From positions 1-32,855 of the forward strand of contig CAYUFL010000020.1 of NCBI GenBank assembly GCA_964444065.1: 32,855 nt of DNA. The letters run 5' to 3'. Made by a program: the position numbers and the translations under genes. Below, piece by piece: positions 32,044 to 32,855 of this stretch (within the stretch, counting starts at the first letter, position 1; every line of letters begins with the position of its first letter). The DNA is from JBGMEA01 sp964444065 (lineage in GTDB: Bacteria > Bacillota > Clostridia > Eubacteriales > Anaerofustaceae). Below the pieces are notes generated by a model. It was not told the origin of the DNA and ran no database searches. It saw only the letters and a list, made by a program, of their open reading frames with translations.

Positions 32044-32855
32044 TTGGCAGCATTCAGAAATGAAGACAATGGAACATGGTATGTCATGTTCCGTTACACC
32101 GACTGGAAGGGAGAGCGCAAGCAAAAATGCAAGCGTGGCTTCACTACACGCGCGAAAGCGCTGGAATGGGAACGCGAGTTTTTACAACAAAAACAGGCCG
32201 ATGTGGATATGACCTTTGAGTGCTTCGTTGAGCTTTATGAAAAGGACATCCAGCCGCGTCTGAAAGAGAACACTTGGCTCACCAAAGACAGCATTATTCA
32301 GAAGAAAATCCTGCCGTGCTTTGCCAAAAGAAAGTTGTCCGAAATTACCGCAAAAGACGTTATTGACTGGCAGAACGAGATGCGTACTTTGAAGGACAAA
32401 AATGGGAAACTCTATTCCGCAACATATCTCAAGACCATCCACAACCAGCTCAGTGCCATCTTTAACCATGCTGTGCGATTTTACGACCTACGACTTAATC
32501 CGGCGGCTAAGGCCGGAAACATGGGCGTGGAGGAACGTAAGGAAATGCTGTTCTGGACAAAGGAGGAGTACCAACAATTCGTCGACGCCATGATGGATAA
32601 GCCGATTTCCTTCTACGCCTTTGAAATGCTTTACTGGTGCGGCATTCGGGTGGGGGAGTTGCTGGCTCTGACACCGAAGGATTTTGATTTCGAGAAAGGC
32701 ACCGTATCCATCAATAAATCTTACCAGCGGCTCAAAGGCAAGGATGTGATCACCTCGCCCAAAACGAAGAAAAGCAATCGAGTCATTACAATGCCGGACT
32801 TTCTCTGCGGTGAGATGCAGGACTATATCAGAATGCTCTACGGCGCAACGCCCAC
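32044..32855 (+). CDS. int: Tyrosine recombinase/integrase, 3' end outside window
   Basis: Site-specific recombinase of the phage/Tn916-type integrase family; 270 residues are visible, and the frame is open at the window edge. The N-terminal arm-binding domain (A-A-F-R-N-E-D-N-G-T-W-Y-V and Y-T-D-W-K-G), the SAM-like core-binding domain (about 60-165) and the beginning of the catalytic domain with the first Arg in Y-W-C-G-I-R-V-G-E-L-L and the beta-hairpin Lys region S-P-K-T-K-K-S are seen. The HxxR, second His and Tyr are not included. TTG 32044 is the start: AAGGAGG (32028-32034) is 9 bp ahead, and no ATG is near. Integrates presumably at the guaA 3' end (inference from position). Confidence 0.9.
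   Translation, partial: MAAFRNEDNGTWYVMFRYTDWKGERKQKCKRGFTTRAKALEWEREFLQQKQADVDMTFECFVELYEKDIQPRLKENTWLTKDSIIQKKILPCFAKRKLSEITAKDVIDWQNEMRTLKDKNGKLYSATYLKTIHNQLSAIFNHAVRFYDLRLNPAAKAGNMGVEERKEMLFWTKEEYQQFVDAMMDKPISFYAFEMLYWCGIRVGELLALTPKDFDFEKGTVSINKSYQRLKGKDVITSPKTKKSNRVITMPDFLCGEMQDYIRMLYGATP

Noticed and set aside
1..32855. CRISPR array or insertion sequence
   Set aside because: No regularly spaced direct repeats and no transposase gene were seen; the only mobile features are those downstream of guaA.

Overview
The window looks like a chromosomal segment of an anaerobic, low-to-moderate G+C member of the Bacillota (Clostridia or a relative). This is judged from gene content: an Rnf complex in C-D-G-E-A-B order, MutS2, a single-chain glycyl-tRNA synthetase, type III pantothenate kinase, an ECF-type vitamin transporter subunit, strong GGAGG ribosome sites, and simple TTGACA/TATAAT-like promoters. 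A run of 10 N (15371-15380) inside a gene shows that it is a draft or metagenome scaffold. No database search was possible; family calls rest on motifs and remembered family features.

Layout. (1) 3-4347: the 3' part of an M3 oligoendopeptidase, then a MurE-type ligase followed 23 bp later by an EctB-type diaminobutyrate aminotransferase and a terminator. (2) 4369-5034: a PrsW-type membrane protease on the minus strand. (3) 5128-14167: an M16C peptidase overlapping a D,D-carboxypeptidase, which overlaps mutS2; then recO with its own promoter, glyS and a terminator. (4) 14222-15561: a PadR regulator under a perfect 34-bp palindrome, then a class I methyltransferase broken by the assembly gap. 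(5) 15522-18015, minus strand: panT-like ECF S subunit, coaX and dus in one operon. (6) 18138-21993: uvrA and an alpha/beta hydrolase. (7) 21994-22704: about 700 bp with no convincing gene, but with a near-consensus promoter and an inverted repeat in front of rnf. (8) 22705-27671: rnfCDGEAB and a terminator. (9) 27716-30830: guaB-guaA and a terminator. (10) 30831 to the end: one end of an integrative element next to the 3' end of guaA, with a divergently transcribed XRE regulator, an excisionase-like protein and the N-terminal two thirds of a tyrosine recombinase.

How the genes fit together. The segment is mostly housekeeping: wall synthesis and trimming, DNA repair, translation, CoA supply, the Rnf ion pump (ferredoxin:NAD+ oxidoreductase) and GMP synthesis. 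The points most worth a second look are the MurE-like/EctB-like pair (possible diaminobutyrate-containing wall peptide), the PadR palindrome, the long promoter-bearing leader before rnf, and the integrative element at guaA with three phased operator-like repeats around its xis-int promoter.
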